Origin: Fistularia commersonii
Lineage: Eukaryota; Chordata; Actinopteri; Syngnathiformes; Fistulariidae
Assembly: GCA_037954325.1 (NCBI GenBank)
Contig: JBBMNZ010000053.1
Location: 482,501-546,500, forward strand
Direction: 5' to 3'
Length of the DNA stretch: 64,000 nt
The translations under genes and the position numbers were made by a program. Position 1 is the stretch's first letter; each line of letters begins with the position of its first letter. The notes under the pieces were generated by a model. It did not search any database. It saw only the letters and a list, made by a program, of their open reading frames with translations, and was not told the DNA's origin. Shown one piece after another: positions 58,338-64,000 of the stretch.

Positions 58338-59636
58338 GGTTATGGGCCCAGGCAACGAACAAAAGGAGGAAGATGGCAACGTTTGGTTTTCGATGGAGAC
58401 GAAAACAACTACGAGCTTTGGGAAGTAAAGTTTCTGGGACACATGCGACTCGAAGGTTTGAAAGAGACAATACTTTCAACTGTTGAGCCCGACCCAGATA
58501 AAAATGCAGAATGCTACGCTGAGCTTATCCAGTTCCTCGATGATAAAAGTCTATCATTGGTAATGAGGGAAGCCGCAGATGACGGTCGAAAAGCTTTGAA
58601 AATATTACGGGATCATTACGCCAGCCAGGGTAAGCCCAGAATTATTTCCCTGTACAGCGAACTATGCTCACTCAAGAAGGAACCCGACGAAACAATAACA
58701 GATTACATTATCAGAGCAGAAAAGGCAGTCACCGCTCTGAGAAACACAAAACAGGTGATAAGTGATGAGCTGATGATCGCTATGGTTATGAAAGGGCTTC
58801 CAGAACCGTACAAGCCCTTCGTCATTCACGTAACTCAGAGCAGTGAAGAAATGACGTTTATTCAGTTCAAGAGTAAACTAAGAAGTTATGAAGAGACTGA
58901 AAAGTTTGACAGCAAAACCAAATCAGACAATGTAATGAAAGTGGACATGTCAACGGTGATCTGCTATGGATGTGGAAACCGTGGCCGTATGGCAAAAGCT
59001 TGTCACCAAAAATCAGGGCCAAAATGGTGCAGCTATCACAGAAGCACAACCCACACCGATGAGACATGCAGAAGAAAATCCAAGCCCAAAGAAGACTCGG
59101 TCAAACAAAACACAGACATCCAAGACAAAGATAAGGAAGATGAGCAAACTTTTGTATTCAAGGTCAGTCAAAAAGTCCCTCCGGAAAATATCAGAAAAAA
59201 TGGACTGATGGTAGACTGTGGCGCTACATCACACATCATAACACAAGAAGACAAATTCACAAGATTTGATGAGTTTTTCAACCCAAACAAACATTACATC
59301 GAGCTAGCAGACGGGACCAGAAGAAACAAAGTGGCACTAAAAAGAGGTGATGCAGAAGTGTTACTCCAGGACATTGAAGGAAAACCTGTCCTGGTAACCT
59401 TAAGGGGAGCCTTATTCATCCCATCATATCCTCAGGACTTCATATCGGTGAAGGCAGCCACAGCTGATGGAGCCAGCGTGATATTCAAAGAAGGAGAGAA
59501 CAGATTCATAACCAAAGAAGGAACAATTTTCAGCATTGAGGAATGTGACAGACTCTACTACATAAGAACGGTAAATTATCAACAACTTTATGATGATACA
59601 GTAAATGACATGATGTCCAGGGATAAAGTAAACTGA
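58302..59636 (+). pseudogene. gag: Copia-A2 gag and protease segment
   Basis: ATG at 58302 inside the LTR, as in A1. The first zinc knuckle reads CYGCGNRGRMAKAC: its metal-binding His is replaced by Arg, which should disable it. The second C/H cluster (CSYHRSTTHTDETC) and the protease motif DCGATSH are intact. Several other residues differ from A1 (Phe for Ala before DGDENN, Glu for Gly in KKEPDET, Leu for Pro in TALRN). The frame is open upstream through the LTR without an ATG. TGA at 59634. Confidence 0.88.
58338..58351 (+). other. Primer-binding site of Copia-A2
   Basis: GGTTATGGGCCCAG, identical to 9062-9075. Confidence 0.88.
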
Positions 59637-60953
59637 ACTTGTGATGTCAAAACATGGCATGAGATTATGAGACACCGCAATGTAAAAGATGTATTAAAAT
59701 GACCAAACTTAGTCGAGGGTATGAAGATTACAGGTCAGACCAAGGTAGACTGTAACGTAGACTGTAACGTATGCACGGAGGGAAAATTCACAAATAGCAG
59801 AAACAGGCAAGCTGATGCAAAAGCTGATGCACCCCTAAAAATGGTACACGCTGACTTATCAGGCCCGATTGAACCAGCTGGTCAAGAAGGGCATAAGTAT
59901 GTAATTTCATTCACAGATGATTATTCAGGGGCAGTATTTGTATATTTTCTCAAATACAAGAGTGAAGCTACATTAGCAACAGAGAAGTTCCTTGCTGACA
60001 GTGCAGCGTATGGTCGTGTCAAATGTATCAGGTCAGACAACGGGACTGAATTCACAGGAAATGCTTTTCAATCTCTTCTAAGGGAGAAAGGCATAAGACA
60101 TGAAACATCATCCCCATACTCTCCCCATCAAAATGGGACAGCAGAAAGATAATGGAGGACCCTTTTTGAAATGGCAAGGTGTATGCTAATAGAAAAAGGA
60201 TTACCAAAGGTTTTGTGGCCTTATGCTGTCCAGACCGCTGCCCATATTCGAAATAGATGTTACAATGACAGACTCGAAAATACCCCATACTTCATGTTAA
60301 CAGGGAGAAAGCCAAATCTCTCAAAAATGTGGATATTCGGAACTGAGTGTTCTGCATACAAACATGACACTAAGAAATTAGATCCCAGATGTGAAAGAGG
60401 AATATTTGTGGGATACAGTAAGAAAAGCCCTTCATACCTGGTCTATAATCCACTTACAGAAAAAGTGGCAAAACAGAGACTGGTGAAATTGATCAAAAAG
60501 GGAAGAATTGAACAACAAACACAAACTGATGATTATGAGACAGAAATCCAGGGATATGAAGGCACAGAATCTACAGATGAAACCAGTATTGCTGTGTCAC
60601 AAAGTGAAAATAAAACAGACAACCATATACAAAATGAGGATGAGAGTACTAACGCAGATGTGTCACATGACGAAGAAACAGCAGAAAATGTCCAAAATGA
60701 AAAAGAGACGAGGTCAGACATAAAACCCAGATATAATCAAACCAGTCGCTATCCTAGACGAAAAAGGGTCGTTCCAAGGTATTTAGAGGATGATCAGACA
60801 GACTATATTAACAATGATAAAAATCATACAACTATTGATTACTGTTACAGGACTGTGTGCGGAGTCCCACAGAATTATAGTGAAGCACTGAAGTCACCAC
60901 TGGCACCCGGGTGGAATTGTGCCATGAGGGAAGAGATTGACTCGATTAAATAG
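59637..60953 (+). pseudogene. pol: Copia-A2 integrase
   Basis: Same frame as A1, with stops TGA 59700, TAA 60150 and TAG 60951. A 12-base tandem duplication (GTAGACTGTAAC at 59747-59770) inserts four residues next to the first Cys of the zinc domain. D, D and E of the catalytic core are present. Otherwise almost identical to A1 (one substitution noted, KVAKQ for KVSKQ). Confidence 0.9.
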
Positions 60954-62428
60954 AATGACACATTTGAACTGACAACTTTACCTGAAGGGAGAAAAGTAAT
61001 TGGAGGAAAATGGGTATTTGCCCTTAAAGAAAATGCTGAAGGAGGACAAATATTTAAGGCCAGATATGTAGCTAAGGGTTACAATCAAACAGAAGCCATA
61101 GACTACTATGGAACTTTTGCACCGACAGCTAACATTACATCAGTGCGGGCACTAATGCAGATAGCCGTACAAAATAACCTCATTGTCCATCAAATGGATG
61201 TTAAGACGGCATATTTACATGCTCCTATACATGAGGAGATTTTCTTGGAACAACCAGAAGGGTTTGAAATGATGTCAGAAACAGGAGAGAAACTAGTGTA
61301 TAGATTAAAGAAATCTCTTTATGGCCTGAAACAATCAGGAAGAAACTGGTATGAACTCCTTAATGACCATTTAGAACAGGACAACTTTGTGAGAAATCTC
61401 TCTGACCACTGTGTGTACAGAAAACAGACGGAAAATGGTGACAAAATCATTGTAATAATTTGGGTAGATGATTTAATTATTGCAGCAAGCAGCAATGATG
61501 CACTCAGCACATTTAAACAGAACATGAAATTCAAGTTCAACATGAAAGACCTGGGGAAACTATCATATTTTTTGGGCATACAATTTGAACAAAAGGGGGA
61601 TGAAATCAAAATGAACCAGACAAAGTACATCCTAAAAATGCTAGAGAGATTTGGAATGTCAGAATGTAAAGCAAGATCTACTCCAAGTGAGCAAAAATTA
61701 GAGGGCATCCCTGTAGCTGATGAAAATGAGCAAAGTGAACCTGTCGACCCCAAAGAATATCGTGAGATTGTAGGCAGTCTTATTTATGCCATGACTTGCA
61801 CCAGACCTGATATCAGCTGGATAGTGAGCAAACTATCACAGAATCTGGCAATGGCAAAAGTAAAAAATGTAGTAGCTCCAAAACATGTTCTGAGGTTTTT
61901 GAAGGGGACAGCTGATTATGAACTAAGTTTCAAGACAAATAAGGAGGATTTGAACCTGATAGCTTACAGTGATTCAGACTGGGCATCATCTGTAGAAGAC
62001 AGACGTAGCACTACAGGCTACTGTTTCAGTTTAACAAAACAAGGCCCAGCCATTGCATGGAAGTCAAGGAAACAGCCCACAGTGGCCCTGTCAACATGTG
62101 AGGCTGAATACATCGGCCGAGCCACCACCGCACAAGAAAACATGTACCTGTCTCAACTGTTAAACGGTATGGACAACAAAATGTACAGTTGCACAACAAT
62201 CTACGGAGACAATCAGGGGGCCATCGCACTGAGTAAGAATCCTGTAAACAGACAAAGGTCAAAACACATTGATGTAAAATATCATTTCATTCGTGAAGCA
62301 CTCAGTGAGGGTTAAATAAATCTTATCTATTGTCCATCAGAGGACATGTTGGCAGACATCTTGACAAACTCATGACAAAGGTAACAATAGAAAAATTCAA
62401 AAAGTGGTTCTTTGGAAATTAAAATGTC
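60954..62428 (+). pseudogene. pol: Copia-A2 reverse transcriptase and RNase H
   Basis: As in A1, with WVDDLIIAAS, DSDWASS and CEAEYIG. One residue differs (GDKIIV for GDTIIV). It shares TAA (62313) and the single-base loss in the C-terminal segment, which indicates duplication of an already dead copy. Confidence 0.92.
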
Positions 62429-62455
62429 CAAAGTTTTTTTTTGGATGTTGAGATC

Positions 62456-62464
62456 AAGAGGGGG
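62456..62464 (+). other. Polypurine tract of Copia-A2
   Basis: AAGAGGGGG directly before the 3' LTR. Confidence 0.88.
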
Positions 62465-62820
62465 TGTTGAAATAGGTGATCTCATTAGTTTTATTTGAGT
62501 TTACATTCTAGTATACATATGTTGTATTTGTATCTACTCTCAGGAAATGCATGGCACTTTATGACAAGGTTTGGGACTTGTTTTAGTTTTTCGCGACTGT
62601 TCAGCTAACTTGACGTTAACTTCTACGTCAGTGTTTTTTTTTTGGTATCGCGGTGCTGGCGGGAATTTTTCCCTCACTCTGTACTGTACATGTCCCATGG
62701 CTAACCGATGTTGATTCCCGGAGCTGTGAAGAAGAAAATAAAAGACGATTCAAACAAGGCAAACTTGTGAATTCCTTCCGAAACATGGAAAACGAAGAAG
62801 CTGCGAACTTAAACGCAACA
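62465..62820 (+). repeat. 3' LTR of Copia-A2
   Basis: 356 bases; looks identical to 13177-13532. Followed by GTTTG and the Sat-GT hallmark. Confidence 0.95.
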
Positions 62821-62876
62821 GTTTGGTTGTGGATGCGTTTCGGCTAATGCTATTAGCACAGCTATGATGAGTTAAG

Positions 62877-62908
<32 letters not shown>

Positions 62909-64000
62909 CTGTGTGTGTGTGTGTGTGCGTGTGTGTGAGTGTGAATTTGTTTAGGTGGGGGGGGGTCGCGGACAGGGAGTACCGGGGCCTCGAGCGGATG
63001 AGCTGAGGAGCGGAGGAGGGCAGAAGCCTGGCCCGTGATTCGCTTATGTCCAGCGGTTCGGGAATTCCAGGGCCCAAAGCGGAGGAGCGATGGAGCTGAG
63101 AAGCGGAGGAGCGGAGGTAATGTTTCTCCTCTCAGAGGCGGGGAAGTTTGGGGGCAGAAGAACCCCTTAGACTGGCTAATGTGAGCATACTCCGGACATA
63201 GATCCCCCGGACGTATGATTGGAGCTCTCGGACCATTGGGCACACACATGTGAATGAGTGGATGAGCTAATGTTTGTTTGGTTGTGGATGCGTTTCGGCT
63301 AATGCTATTAGCACAGCTATGATGAGTTAAGGTGTGTGTGTATGTGTGTGTGTGTGTGTGTGTGTTTGTGTGTTTTTGTGTGTGTGTGAGTGTGTTTGTG
63401 TGTGTATGTGTGAGAGTTTGTTTAGGTGGGGGGGGGGAGTACCAGAGCCCATACAGGAGGAGCGGTGGAGCTGAGAAGCGGAGGTAATTTTTCTCCTCTC
63501 AGAGGCGGGGAAGCTTGGGGGCAGAAGAACCCCTTAGACCGGCCAATGTGAGCCTTCTTCGGACATAGATCACCCGGACGTATGACTGGAGCTCCCGTAC
63601 CTCTAGGCACACACATATGTGAATGAGTGGATGAGCTAATGTTTGTTTTGTTGTGGATACGTTTTGGCCAATGCTATTAGCACAGCTATGATGAGTTCAG
63701 GTGTGTGTGTGTGTGTTTGTGTGTTTGTCTGTGTGTGTGTATGTGTGTGTGTGTGTGTGTGCGTGTGTTTATCTGTGTGTGAGAGTTTGTTTTGGTGGGT
63801 GGGGGGGGGGGGGGTGTTCCCGCGGACAGGGAGTACCAGGGCCTGGAGCGGATGAGGTGAGGAGCGGAGGAGGGCAGAAGCCCGGACCGTGATTCGCTTA
63901 TGTTCAGCGGTTCGGGAGTTCCAGGGCCCAAAGCGGAGAAGCGGAGGACAGCAAAAGCCCTGTCCGCAATTCACCTGAGTCTGGCGGATCGGTAGTACCT
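62821..64000. repeat. Sat-GT, block 4 (copy of block 2)
   Basis: Matches 13533-14740 base for base over most of its length. The (TG)n tract at 63703-63785 is about 28 bases shorter. The window ends inside the copy. Confidence 0.93.

Larger units (their letters stand above)
57982..62820 (+). mobile_element. Copia-A2: second near-complete copia element
   Basis: 4,839 bases with the same structure as Copia-A1, including all five in-frame stops at matching positions. The left flank is AGGAC (LINE tail) and the right flank GTTTG (Sat-GT), so the ends do not share a target duplication. By eye, differences from A1 cluster in the first third: about 17 substitutions between 9062 and 10025, a 12-base duplication (59747-59770), but only about two substitutions from 10490 to the end. 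This suggests a recombinant element. Confidence 0.93.

Overview
The window looks like repeat-dense, probably subtelomeric or heterochromatic DNA of an animal, most likely a teleost fish. The reasons are a mix of retroelements typical of fish (Ty1/copia with a half-tRNA primer site, an RTE-clade LINE, an L1/Tx1-like LINE and a CR1/L2-like 3' end), long (TG)n tracts and a short vertebrate-type telomere repeat. The species call is inference. I see no intact host gene, tRNA, rRNA or CRISPR array. Nearly all long open frames are either retroelement relics or by-products of tandem repeats.

Layout. 1-8700: complex satellite (called Sat-GT here) whose units carry a (TG)n tract, a poly-G run and GAGC-rich cores, including a 2.37-kb tandem duplication and six GGGTTA repeats at 8441-8476. 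8706-13532: a complete copia-type element (Copia-A1) with 356-bp LTRs and a 5-bp target duplication. 13538-14793: Sat-GT. 14794-18048: internally deleted LINE, composite module, 5'-truncated LINE. 19001-34100: about 15 kb of a GC- and purine-rich minisatellite with 9-bp and roughly 150-180-bp periods, plus larger duplications of 1.27 kb and 2.5 kb. 34101-40905: Sat-GT again, with a CR1/L2-like insertion. 40906-45137: second copy of the composite/LINE modules. 45013-47690 and 55695-57981: arms of a large inverted repeat carrying a second copia family (Copia-B). Between the arms lie an RTE fragment with a long (CTT)n tail, a Copia-B piece, a third LINE module, and a minus-strand copia (Copia-A3) interrupted by a larger RTE copy. 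57982-64000: a second near-complete copia element (Copia-A2) and its satellite flank, repeating 8706-14740.

How the parts relate. The satellites appear to have grown from one ancestral module, seen without (TG)n expansion at 47211-47697 and 55695-56165, whose cores recur in Sat-GT; a sub-block of Sat-GT was then amplified into the 15-kb minisatellite. Retroelements inserted into these repeats, and target-site duplications can be checked against empty copies in neighbouring units. Later recombination between copia copies seems to have inverted about 5.7 kb and produced a chimeric copia element. The most informative content is this layered rearrangement record and the route from LINE tails and modules to satellites. 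I found no new coding system.
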